NCBI RefSeq assembly: GCF_000153485.2
Contig: NC_018721.1
Location: forward strand, 1-64,000
Reading direction: 5' to 3'
Length of the DNA: 64,000 nt
From: Psychroflexus torquis ATCC 700755
Lineage (GTDB): Bacteria; Bacteroidota; Bacteroidia; Flavobacteriales; Flavobacteriaceae
Below are positions 7,482 to 15,562 of the stretch, one piece after another. The notes under the pieces are model-generated. The model saw only the letters and a list, made by a program, of their open reading frames with translations. It was not told where the DNA came from and did not search any database. The translations under genes and the position numbers were made by a program. Positions within the stretch are counted from its first letter, which is position 1. The number at the start of each line of letters is the position of its first letter.

Positions 7482-7835
7482 ATGATTGATCATAAAATCT
7501 GTCCAGTCTGTGAATCTCCCCTAAAAGGAAGATCAGATAAGAAGTTTTGCTCTACAAAATGCAAGTCGATTCACCAGTACGAAACTCGGCAGAAAAAAGA
7601 AGCCTTCTATTTGGAAGTAGACCGACGATTGAAAACGAATCGGAAAGTATTAAAAACATATAATTTTAGGGGATTTACTACTGTGCGGAAAGAATTGCTT
7701 ATCAACGATGGGTTTGATCCTAATTTTTTCACACACTACTGGAAAAATAGCAAAGGAGATATCTATCTTTTCGTTTACGATTATGGATTTTTAGACCTTA
7801 AAAAGTCAGGGAAGGACAAATACCTTATTGTTTAA
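7482..7835 (+). CDS. Small zinc-ribbon protein beside the integrase
   Basis: A protein of 117 residues. Residues 6-30 form a C-x2-C...C-x3-C knuckle (KICPVCESPLKGRSDKKFC and the next Cys). A helical middle (YETRQKKEAFYLEVDRRLKTNRKVLK) and a conserved-looking C-terminus (GFDPNFFTHYW, YLFVYDYGFLDLKK, YLIV) follow. It resembles an uncharacterised family of short zinc-ribbon proteins common in Bacteroidota. It starts 64 bp from the integrase start and is read away from it, across a shared palindrome. A role in DNA binding is inference from the zinc ribbon only. A weak hairpin (7839-7868) follows the stop. Confidence 0.75.
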   Translation: MIDHKICPVCESPLKGRSDKKFCSTKCKSIHQYETRQKKEAFYLEVDRRLKTNRKVLKTYNFRGFTTVRKELLINDGFDPNFFTHYWKNSKGDIYLFVYDYGFLDLKKSGKDKYLIV

Positions 7836-8123
7836 TGGCAAGAGTATATGAGGAAATAAATACTCTTGTACACTTAGCCAGTTTCTGAGCAATTAAGAAA
7901 AAAAACTCCTGCCAACCTCTAGGATAGATTAAAGATGTTTCACTACAGAAGTCATAATCAAAAGAAACCTTTTGAAATAGAGGGTTAGTGTCTTAACTGG
8001 TGGAAACTTGACTTCATCCTTGGAAGGCAAGTCGAACCACTTACATGAATTTTGATTGTAGTAATTTCAGTTTTTTTTTACCACTTTTTCTCTTCCCCTA
8101 GCTTCTTTTCTGTGGAAACAGTC

Positions 8124-8332
8124 TTATACTTAAGTAAATTTATAAAGACGTGTAAATAAATTGAATTATACGACGACCTAACTCAGCAGAAATTTTTTAT
8201 GGATTGAAGTTAAAATAATTTGCATTGCCTTAGCTACGGTAATCATTTTTGATAAAAAGTAGACGAAAAAAGCCTGTGCCTAAATCGTTTCAGTAAAACG
8301 ATATCTGGCACATTATAGGTTTAAATTAGTAT
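8124..8332 (+). mobile_element. Diverged MITE copy
   Basis: This follows the same order of blocks as the copies at 9765 and 37134: AATAAATTGAATTAT, GCATTGCCTTAGCTACGGTAAT, TTTTTGAT..AAA, AGCCTGTGCC, CAGTAAAACGAT and CATTATAGGT, ending in AAATTAGTATA. Ends are degraded, so limits are approximate. The rest of the 7836-8349 gap shows no gene. Confidence 0.65.
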
Positions 8333-8346
8333 AGTAGGTTTGGTGA
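8332..8346 (+). repeat. Inverted repeat left of MFS gene
   Basis: TAGTAGGTTTGGTGA here is the exact reverse complement of TCACCAAACCTACTA at 9616-9630. The pair brackets the MFS gene. Confidence 0.6.
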
Positions 8347-8349
8347 AAT

Positions 8350-9540
8350 TTAGGTCTTGTGGGAAAGAACACCTATAGTTTTGCGTCTTAGCGCAATCAA
8401 ACCTAGAATAGGGCCTAGAGCTAAAATGACATAAATGCTATTTGAATCGGTTAACTTAATCATCATAGTCATTATTTGAATGCTAATTATGGTTATGGAA
8501 TACCCTATACAATTAACGATAGTAAGTGCGGTGCCTTTCATCTCTGCTGGTGCATTCTGAGCAACAAGTGTTGATAAAAGGGGTGAATCTGCAATGACTA
8601 CTATTCCCCAAAACATAAGAAATCCAAGAAACAAGCTTTCAAATTCACTAGTAAATACCCATGGAGAAATAAGGCAACATCCACAGGATAAAAGAAGGAC
8701 CATAAAGGCTGTCCGTTTGGTCCCTAAAACTTGTGAGAGATAGCCGCCAAATAGACAGCCCATCGCTCCTACTCCAATAATTAGAAATGATAGTAGAGGA
8801 ATATTAAATATGACTTGTGGATGTTCTACGTTGTATTTTTTTAGCATAATGGGTATAAAGGCCCAGAAAGCATATAACTCCCACATATGTCCAAAATATC
8901 CAAAAGCCACAGACCGAAATTTTAGATTGCGGAATACGCTAAAAAATGCTGATAAATCCGTTCGCTTGCTTTGTTTTCTGAACGGACCATCAGGCACCAG
9001 TATAAACATTAACAAGCCCCCTAAAACCCCAAGAGATGAAGTTGTTATCAGTACCGATTTCCAAGAATATACAAGAGTCATTTCGCTTAACAAATGAGGA
9101 AATGCAGTTCCCAACACTAAGGCACCAACTAAAAATCCCAGCGACTTACCAAGTCCTTTTTCATAATAATCCGCGGCAATTTTCATCCCAACTGGATAGA
9201 TACCCGCGAGAAAAAAGCCTGTAAAGAAACGAAGTGTAACTAAGCTCAATAAATTGTTTGCCTCCCATATGACTCCTAAATTGAAGAGTGATCCCAATAA
9301 AGCACTCACTAAAAAAACTTTTGAAGGTGGAAAGCGATCCGCGATTGTCAAAATAGCGAAAATCAAAGTGCCGATGATAAATCCAAACTGTACGGCTGAA
9401 GTTAAGTGCCCCAAAGCACTCACACCAAGATCAAAACTTATAACAAGATCGTTTATCACACCATTCCCAGCAAACCAAAGCGAAGTGCAGCAGAACTGAG
9501 AAAAAACAATGACGGGAAGTATTAATTTAGAGTGTTTCAC
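8350..9540 (-). CDS. MFS transporter
   Basis: A 396-residue membrane protein with about 12 hydrophobic segments, normal for the major facilitator superfamily. The first half shows the loop RFFTGFFLAGIYPVGMKIAADYY, typical of helix 4-5 in this group, and a central hydrophilic loop (PDGPFRKQSKRTDLS) separates the halves. The substrate cannot be told from sequence; YfkF/nitrate-nitrite-like and cyanate-like MFS are alternatives. No partner genes are nearby: a MITE lies on each side and a 15-bp inverted repeat brackets it. The frame is intact. It could have travelled with the repeats, but composition matches its neighbours. Confidence 0.9.
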   Translation of the reverse strand: MKHSKLILPVIVFSQFCCTSLWFAGNGVINDLVISFDLGVSALGHLTSAVQFGFIIGTLIFAILTIADRFPPSKVFLVSALLGSLFNLGVIWEANNLLSLVTLRFFTGFFLAGIYPVGMKIAADYYEKGLGKSLGFLVGALVLGTAFPHLLSEMTLVYSWKSVLITTSSLGVLGGLLMFILVPDGPFRKQSKRTDLSAFFSVFRNLKFRSVAFGYFGHMWELYAFWAFIPIMLKKYNVEHPQVIFNIPLLSFLIIGVGAMGCLFGGYLSQVLGTKRTAFMVLLLSCGCCLISPWVFTSEFESLFLGFLMFWGIVVIADSPLLSTLVAQNAPAEMKGTALTIVNCIGYSITIISIQIMTMMIKLTDSNSIYVILALGPILGLIALRRKTIGVLSHKT

Positions 9541-9615
9541 TTAGAATAATATTCAATTTTACTTAACGCCTTAGTAAAATGAATACAGCGTTAAAACATC
9601 TAAACTAACACATAC

Positions 9616-9630
9616 TCACCAAACCTACTA
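9616..9630 (+). repeat. Inverted repeat right of MFS gene
   Basis: TCACCAAACCTACTA, the exact reverse complement of 8332-8346. Its core ACCAAA resembles the MITE ends, but it faces away from the MFS gene. Confidence 0.6.
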
Positions 9631-9920
9631 GCTAAAAGACTCATAGAATAATTAATCGTTGCAACCATGTTTCAAGACGCCTATTTCCAACTGAAGTATA
9701 TTGATTTTGGACATTATAAATGCTTTGAATAGTTCTGAATTTTTGATAACCAAAGATGATATAATGCCAAATTATATTTATAATGCCGTATGAATAAATT
9801 GAATTATTTTTTGATTGATTGAAATCAAAAATAACTAGCATAGCCTTAGCTACGGTAATTATTTTTGATGAAAAGCAGGCGAAAAAAACCTGTGCCGAAT
9901 TCGTATCGGTAAAACGATTT

Positions 9921-11186
9921 AAGACCGTTGCATAATCCAACGATTTCGCTATAATCTCTTTTTTATGCTGATTATTTTTGGTGTTTTGTCTAAAACCTTC
10001 TTTTTAAGTTCTATTTCTAGCCTTTATAGTTATTTTTCTTATTGTTTTTCTCCTAAATTTTACAATTAGACGCAATTATCCCTGGACTTCGATACAAATT
10101 GTAACACATGGCTTCCATAAGATTTTGGGTATGCATTTTTTCTATTCCTCGATATCTTGCTAACCCTCCGTTAAACCATCTTTTTATTCCTCCAAATGTA
10201 CGCTCTACCTTGAATCTTGTTTTACCTATTAATTTATTGAACTTCCTTTCCCAACGTGTTAAAGGTTTGTTCTTGTAAGCTTTTCTTAGAATATGATTTT
10301 TTAGATTTCGCTTTTTGAGTAGTCCTGCATTTTTCTTTGACTGATACCCTTTATCTGCTTTTAATGGGATGCCTTTTGGTAAATCTATATTCACTGTTTC
10401 TAGCACGTCTTCTAAATTGGCTATCTCATTTTTACTTGCCGTAGTGGTTAAGACTCCTATGACAAGACCTTCGTTATCAGTCACATGATGTTTTTTAAAT
10501 CCAAAATGATACTTCCCTCTTTTCTTTAGCCATGTTCCATCTGTATCTACACTGTCAGCATACTGCTTTTTTACCTTTATCTCTTCTTCGCTGCGATCTT
10601 CGGTTACCTCGTGATTGGTCTTTCCTTTTGGTCGAAGTGGGGTATCGATGACACTAGCATCGACTATGATCCCCTTTTTAACAATGATGTTGTGAGCTTC
10701 CAATTGTGCATTAATGATGCTGAATAGCTTCTCAAAAGTTTTAGTTTTTGTTAACGCGGTTCTAAATCTACTCAAGGTGCTATGATCTGGCGCAACTTCA
10801 TCTATATTCATCCCGCAGAAATAACTGAAAGAGATGCTGTCGTTCAACCTATCTTCTACTTCATAATCACTCAATCCATACCAACTTTGCAAAAGACACA
10901 TTTTAAACAACAGTAGACCGCTATAGGAAGGTTTACCTACAGCACTTTTACCTCTAGAATAATCAGTATCTATTAGCTTTTCGATGTTATCCCAATCGAT
11001 TAGTGTATTTATTTGGCTGAAAAACGTTCTTTTTATCTTTCTTGATCGCAAATCACAAATTGTGTCTGCTATTGTAGGCTGTTTCTGTAGTTTCATACAT
11101 TAAAAATAAGACTTAATACCCTTATATACAAACAATTAAGGTGATTTAAAAACTTTATTTATTAGATTTTACCTTGCAACGGTCTT
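9921..11186 (-). mobile_element. IS5-family insertion sequence, complete
   Basis: A 1266-bp element with inverted ends AAGACCGTTGCA (left) and TGCAACGGTCTT (right) and one transposase gene. GATTT occurs on both sides (9916-9920 and 11187-11191). Removing the element and one GATTT restores the sequence of the uninterrupted MITE at 37134-37321, so both ends are certain. Confidence 0.93.
10053..11096 (-). CDS. IS5 family transposase
   Basis: A 347-residue DDE transposase. The N-terminal part (LIDWDNIEKLI, LFKMCLLQSWYGLSDYEVEDRLNDSISF) is the usual IS5 helical region. The catalytic residues sit in GIIVDASVIDTPL (first D), LKADKGYQS (second D) and FKVERTFGGIKRWF (E), with the RYRG motif after it. 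The gene is intact and of standard length, so the element may still be active. It occupies an IS whose ends are fixed by the interrupted MITE. Confidence 0.95.
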   Translation of the reverse strand: MKLQKQPTIADTICDLRSRKIKRTFFSQINTLIDWDNIEKLIDTDYSRGKSAVGKPSYSGLLLFKMCLLQSWYGLSDYEVEDRLNDSISFSYFCGMNIDEVAPDHSTLSRFRTALTKTKTFEKLFSIINAQLEAHNIIVKKGIIVDASVIDTPLRPKGKTNHEVTEDRSEEEIKVKKQYADSVDTDGTWLKKRGKYHFGFKKHHVTDNEGLVIGVLTTTASKNEIANLEDVLETVNIDLPKGIPLKADKGYQSKKNAGLLKKRNLKNHILRKAYKNKPLTRWERKFNKLIGKTRFKVERTFGGIKRWFNGGLARYRGIEKMHTQNLMEAMCYNLYRSPGIIASNCKI

Positions 11187-11402
11187 GATTTATTGCGTCA
11201 TTATAGGTCTAATTTGGTATAATATATGCATGATAAAAGCTTTAGTAAACATTAGCGCCTAAGCATTAAAAAAGAAGAACTAATCCAGGAAGAGTTGTTA
11301 AGTTTCGATTCACTTTATGGGATTCAAATTTGAAATAAATTTTGCAGAGTTTTAGGTTAGGCTTTAAAGCTCATGAGAGCCATTGAAAGGACGAATTACA
11401 AC

Positions 11403-11981
11403 TTATTTTTCCTTTTTGGAGCCACTTACTATCCTAGAAACAATTCCTTTTTGGTCTGTAAATTCTGCTATCAGGACACCCGACCAATGGAGAACGATAA
11501 AGCCAACTAAGTAATAAACACCAAGCTCATGAATCTCTTCCATTGACTTTTTGAATGCTTTGGGACCAAATTCTATAATCAGCCCAGTAGCTAATGAAAC
11601 AACTACACAGATGTAAAAAAAGATATAGGTCCATTTCTGAAATTTCTCTTTGATGGATAGGTTATTCGCAAAAGGATTTTGAAATTTCATTTTTCCAAAA
11701 AGAGGAAGAATAAAACGAATACTGAATAAACCAGTCAAGACATATCCCATATATATATGCCAGTCCCACATAGGTTGTCTTATTTTCTTAGCTAGAGAAA
11801 TAAGTTGGTCTTGAGTAAGTGTAAAGTCTGTATCACTAAGGTAAGTTTCAATAATAGCAGCGACACTATACTTATTCAACCAGGTTAACCTAAGGAAAAT
11901 CGTAATTAACAAAAGCAAAAAAGCAATAGAAATTGCCCAGTGAACTAGTCTATACAGGTTAGAATACTTTTTAGTCCTCAT
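11403..11981 (-). CDS. Cytochrome b561-type membrane protein
   Basis: A 192-residue protein with four hydrophobic helices, the size of a di-haem cytochrome b561/b6 subunit. Candidate haem ligands are the His residues of YRLVHW (helix 1), WDWHIYMGYVLTG (helix 2) and IHELGVYYLVGFIVLHWSGVL (helix 4 and its lead-in). Such proteins pass electrons between the quinone pool and a partner, often a hydrogenase, formate dehydrogenase or periplasmic oxidoreductase. No partner gene is adjacent; the flanks are an IS and a toxin-antitoxin relic. A role as an orphan b-type cytochrome is inference. Confidence 0.85.
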   Translation of the reverse strand: MRTKKYSNLYRLVHWAISIAFLLLLITIFLRLTWLNKYSVAAIIETYLSDTDFTLTQDQLISLAKKIRQPMWDWHIYMGYVLTGLFSIRFILPLFGKMKFQNPFANNLSIKEKFQKWTYIFFYICVVVSLATGLIIEFGPKAFKKSMEEIHELGVYYLVGFIVLHWSGVLIAEFTDQKGIVSRIVSGSKKEK

Positions 11982-12084
11982 GATTTTTTACTTATAGGAT
12001 GATGCATTAGTATTAAATAATATATAAAAATACCCCTATAAAATAGATAACTGAACTTCTATAGCAGTAACATTTTAAAATGAT

Positions 12085-12225
12085 CTAAAAGTAGAATGAT
12101 TTCTTTAAAGCATCCATCGAACCTCTAGAATTTTGAAATTTTGGATTAATTGGGTCAAAATGATGCAATCCATCTGATAATAGATTACTAGGGTTGTCTT
12201 CATAGCTATCAAACTTTTCAATCAT
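12085..12225 (-). CDS. Small open frame after antitoxin relic
   Basis: A 46-codon frame starting ATG at 12225, overlapping the stop of the antitoxin relic by one base (TTAATG). It reads MIEKFDSYEDNPSNLLSDGL and ends KKSFYF. No family is recognised. It may be a coupled small gene or the displaced tail of another gene. The surrounding 900 bp (11982-12891) otherwise hold only toxin-antitoxin remains. Confidence 0.3.
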   Translation of the reverse strand: MIEKFDSYEDNPSNLLSDGLHHFDPINPKFQNSRGSMDALKKSFYF

Positions 12226-12383
12226 TAATTTGATGAGGATATATTTTTATCATTTAAATATGAGATGGAAGTATTTAACTGCATGGACCTTTCTTTTATG
12301 TCAATTGGAGAATCGAAAATCGCTTCCAATCGCTCAAGTGCGTTTCGGTAATCTTTTTCGGATTTAATTGGCTTTAATTTCAT
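12225..12383 (-). pseudogene. HigA-type antitoxin remnant
   Basis: A 52-residue frame, MKLKPIKSEKDYRNALERLE then AIFDSP. The first 24 residues are the hallmark N-terminus of Bacteroidota HigA-like antitoxins, which normally run to over 100 residues and end in an HTH. Here the later part is unrelated and short, so the DNA-binding domain is lost. It follows the toxin remnant by 10 bases, the usual higB-higA order. Confidence 0.6.
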
Positions 12384-12393
12384 AATATTATTT

Positions 12394-12713
12394 TTAAATC
12401 GTTTCAGCCTCTATTTTGTCATACCCGCCTGCCTGAAGTGCAGGTTCGGCGTGTGTAACAATAAAACCGATGAATGCCCCTTGTTTTTCATTACTGAATT
12501 TGACAATCAGTCGATAAGAATTTCCTTTTATATTGAAAACTACTCGACCATTTTTTTTAGAATACTTGCATTGATGTAAGTCTGTTTTACATCATTTGGT
12601 GAAAACCATTTTACACCTTTAGCCGTATCATAACAAGTCTTCAACTACTGTTCTGAATCAGAGTGCTTTTTCTACTATTCCCAAAGTATGCTCTTTGCAA
12701 TTATTCGTTTCAT
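12394..12713 (-). pseudogene. HigB-type toxin remnant
   Basis: The frame pieces spell an mRNA interferase of the RelE/HigB family: MKRIIAKSILWE, then after stops KGVKWFSPNDVKQTYINASI, then after a shift in an A8 run GRVVFNIKGNSYRLIVKFSN and ending YDKIEAETI. At least two stops near the start and one frameshift make it dead. The conserved THAEYDKI ending is interrupted in frame by seven extra codons, PALQAGG, encoded by a palindromic insert. It sits directly upstream of the antitoxin remnant. Confidence 0.7.
12424..12444 (-). repeat. In-frame palindromic insert in higB
   Basis: A 21-bp segment, CCTGCACTTCAGGCAGGCGG plus G on the minus strand, containing the inverted pair CCTGC/GCAGG. It adds exactly seven codons between HAE and YDKI and is much richer in GC than its surroundings, like palindromic coding inserts of the RPE kind. 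Confidence 0.55.
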
Positions 12714-12891
12714 TTATACGGCTAAACAACGCAAATACAAAAGTTCTTATATATAGAACCTGTATCAATATTTTTCACTTGAAGGCTAGCTTAATAAAAA
12801 TCAATAATATTATAAAGTGCTTTTAATTCAAACCTTTGAAACGCTTTTATTGTAGTATAAGAATAACCATATATCCAAAACATCCACCCCT

Positions 12892-15174
12892 TCACGACTG
12901 TTTATCGATGATAGAATACCGATAGCGTTCTGTTGCCTTTTCTAAGCTTTCTGAAAGCGATTTTAACCAGCCCATGTGATTGGATATCAAATAGGCTTCC
13001 TGAAGGGCATGAAGCGTTTCAGTGTCTAATTCAGTATAACCTTGTCTGATGTTTTCATCTCTCTTTTTTGATAAATGTTGGTAGTTGCCCAACAACTTCT
13101 CCTGTGCATCTTCCCCGGTTTCTTCAGAAACTTTTTTCTTTAATTGAATAGGGTCCAAGCTATCACAAGCCATCTGTAGCGTGTTGGCAATTTTTTGGAT
13201 AAGTAGATTAAACTCTACAGAAGCAGGAGTGGTTCTATGATTAATGATAAAATTGCCGATGGACGCAATGGCAGAAATCATAGTCTGATTGAGTGTCACC
13301 ATTTCATAAATTAATTGGAATTCATTTTGTTTCGATTTTGGATCTTGCGTCAATCGTTGGAAGGCTGCATTTAAATTACTAATCGCCAGAAAAGCGTCTT
13401 TCCTTGCCAGATTATAAGAGAGTTTGTTTGTTGAGGGATCTTGATATAATTCTTGTGTTGCTAAGAGGTATTTTTTATTCATTTCTAAAGCATTCAAAAG
13501 CACCTGTTTGAGATTGTTTGCTTCCCAACTAGGAAATATGGTGTAGTTTGCAACAACGGCGATTGCCGCTCCAATTAGGGTGTCGAGGACGCGGTATTGA
13601 ATTACCTCGAAGGCATCGGGATTGATTAAGGAATACACAAAGACAATACTGATGGTGATTAATGCAGCTGCAGACTTATAATTTTGCTGAATTAATGCAA
13701 ATGCAAATATCAACGATACTAATGCTAATACAGAATAGACCACTACATTTTGAGTAATAAGCACAATACCAACAGCCACTCCAGCGCCTATAAGGGTTCC
13801 AATGATACGATCTTTTGAGCGCTCTTTGGTTAAGCCGTAGCTAGGGCGCATAATAACAACGATCGTTAGCAAAATCCAATAGGTGTTTTGAATATCCAAA
13901 AGAAAACCTAATAGATAGGCCAGAACAATAGCAATGCTAAGACGTAAGGAATGTCTAAACATGGTGGAATCCAAACTCAAGTTTTGAACAAGAACATTCA
14001 ATCTGTATTCTTGGAGTGTTAAAAACTGACTCGAATCTTGTCTTTTTAAGGAGACTTTGGAGGCTTCTTGGACATTTGCCATCACCCGTCTAATAGCTTT
14101 GATCTCTTGAAGTAACTGTTTTTGATAATCGTATAAATTTTTCAATACCAAAGCACCCTCGCGCGCTTGGGGTAATTTCACAGCATCGATATAATTTGAG
14201 ATGGAATCATCAGCATTTGAAAGCGCCTTTAATAAATGTTCTTTATCTGGCATTTCATCATTTTGAATCAATAATTCTGACAAGCGTATGAGATGGTTAC
14301 CCATAACTTTATTCAGGGTTTTGAAGGCTTTTAGAAATTCTTTATGCTCGCCAAAAATTCCATCGATTGTCTTATAATCTAAATGTTTAGCTTCTATCAA
14401 TTCAAAAATCTTGATGGAAGAAAGGAAGATCAATAGTTGCTTCTCTTCATAACGCGAACGCCCAGAACGTTTACGGGCTGTAAGAAGTGTTTCTCGAAGT
14501 GTCTCGTGCTTATCGTTGATTTGATGTTGAAGGACGAAGGTTTGATTGAGGCGTCCATCCCGCTTGTTTTTCTTGGTTAATAGTTTTGCTCGTAATTTTA
14601 GGTAGTCCCCTATGAGATGGAGCGTATCTGACAAGAGTTGATTCTGATCTTTTTTAGGAAAAATCTTTTGAAAAATTAAAGATAGGGTCAAATACCAAAG
14701 CCCTCCAACTCCCATCAAGGCGACATGAACAAAAATTTCATGTGCTGTTTCTTTTTGAGCGGCAAAAGCGAGGACCATGGCCAGCAAACCAGAAAAGGAA
14801 ACCAAAGACGCTCTAAAACCATACACTGAAATGAGTGATACTACAAACGAAATAACTATAATGACCAACAGCAAAAGAGGTAAGAAAGGTTTTGAAAATA
14901 AGATGATACTAGTAATAAGCATGGTTAGCCCAATACTTATCAAGACAGCATTAACTTTACGCTTATTACTTCCAGGAATGTCTCCAGGTGCGTTTAAAAA
15001 AGCACCTACGGCAACAGGTAACGCATATTCAAAATATCCTAAAAAATACATCACACCAAAAGGCACAGCTACCCCAACCCCAAGCCGAATACCACGGTCA
15101 AAATTGGTGCTTTTTAAAAATAATTCTAGTTGTTTGAGTTTTTCTTTCAAGCAGTTATTTATGTTTAAAAACAA
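12892..15174 (-). CDS. FUSC family (YccS/YhfK-like) membrane protein
   Basis: A 760-residue inner membrane protein. The N-terminal half has about six membrane helices (GVGVAVPFGVMYFLGYFEYALPVAVGAFLNAPGDIPGS and on), then a long soluble helical region (about 170-400). A second membrane block (about 405-545) carries the FUSC signature YWILLTIVVIMRPSYGLTKERSKDRIIGTLIGAG, and a helical C-terminal domain follows. This matches the YccS/YhfK and aromatic acid exporter type. Substrate and role are unknown; efflux is suggested by the family. It is a single gene. The 388-bp upstream gap holds its promoter and one hairpin. Confidence 0.88.
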   Translation of the reverse strand: MFLNINNCLKEKLKQLELFLKSTNFDRGIRLGVGVAVPFGVMYFLGYFEYALPVAVGAFLNAPGDIPGSNKRKVNAVLISIGLTMLITSIILFSKPFLPLLLLVIIVISFVVSLISVYGFRASLVSFSGLLAMVLAFAAQKETAHEIFVHVALMGVGGLWYLTLSLIFQKIFPKKDQNQLLSDTLHLIGDYLKLRAKLLTKKNKRDGRLNQTFVLQHQINDKHETLRETLLTARKRSGRSRYEEKQLLIFLSSIKIFELIEAKHLDYKTIDGIFGEHKEFLKAFKTLNKVMGNHLIRLSELLIQNDEMPDKEHLLKALSNADDSISNYIDAVKLPQAREGALVLKNLYDYQKQLLQEIKAIRRVMANVQEASKVSLKRQDSSQFLTLQEYRLNVLVQNLSLDSTMFRHSLRLSIAIVLAYLLGFLLDIQNTYWILLTIVVIMRPSYGLTKERSKDRIIGTLIGAGVAVGIVLITQNVVVYSVLALVSLIFAFALIQQNYKSAAALITISIVFVYSLINPDAFEVIQYRVLDTLIGAAIAVVANYTIFPSWEANNLKQVLLNALEMNKKYLLATQELYQDPSTNKLSYNLARKDAFLAISNLNAAFQRLTQDPKSKQNEFQLIYEMVTLNQTMISAIASIGNFIINHRTTPASVEFNLLIQKIANTLQMACDSLDPIQLKKKVSEETGEDAQEKLLGNYQHLSKKRDENIRQGYTELDTETLHALQEAYLISNHMGWLKSLSESLEKATERYRYSIIDKQS

Positions 15175-15404
15175 AGTTAAGGTAATTGTGGGGGAAGCAT
15201 TGTCTAGTAAGTTTATTTTAGTAGGTGTTCAAACATGACTATAAAATCACCAAACATTAACTGTTTTTAAAACCCTTTTCAGTACTGACTGATTTTGTGT
15301 TGTAGTCAATTGAAGAAATCAGCTGTCCGAAAACAGATTTACTTGAAAAACAATTACTTTTACCCATCGTGTATTGTATTTCACAATACTAAATTACAAT
15401 TCAT

Positions 15405-15436
15405 TTAAAAAAGCCCTCTTTTGGGTTTCTTTTTTA
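15405..15436 (+). terminator. Terminator-like hairpin, T-rich tail
   Basis: AAAAAAGCCCTCTTTTGGG followed by TTTCTTTTTT: a short GCCC/GGG(T) stem with a T-tract. It lies in the 388-bp gap between divergent genes where no coding frame is seen, so its transcript is unknown (possibly a small RNA from 15240 onward). Confidence 0.4.
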
Positions 15437-15562
15437 TCGGACAACAAGGATTAAAAATATAATATGGTTTGCTTTTTTAAAAAATCCACTTATAAATGAG
15501 GAGTAAATGTAAAGAACAGCCTTAATTAAATACAAAAAAAATCTAACTCTTAGACAAATAAA

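Larger units (their letters stand above)
9765..11219 (+). mobile_element. MITE interrupted by an IS5-family element
   Basis: The two parts, 9765-9920 and 11187-11219, join into a MITE of about 184 bp that matches the intact copy at 37134-37321 nearly base for base. TAA flanks both ends (9762-9764 and 11220-11222), a target duplication. The inverted ends read TGCCAAATTATATTTATAATG and, reversed from the right, TACCAAATTAGACCTATAATG. Confidence 0.88.

Noticed and set aside
7836..8123. Promoter or RNA gene after the zinc-ribbon gene
   Set aside because: Only a weak 9-bp-arm hairpin without T-tract (7839-7868) is present; no other structure could be supported.
9641..9940. A 99-codon minus-strand open frame
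   Set aside because: It lies across the MITE and into the IS end; the sequence is explained by the repeats and has no protein-like pattern.
14777..15238. A 153-codon plus-strand open frame
   Set aside because: It is antisense to the strongly supported FUSC protein gene and has no motif of its own.
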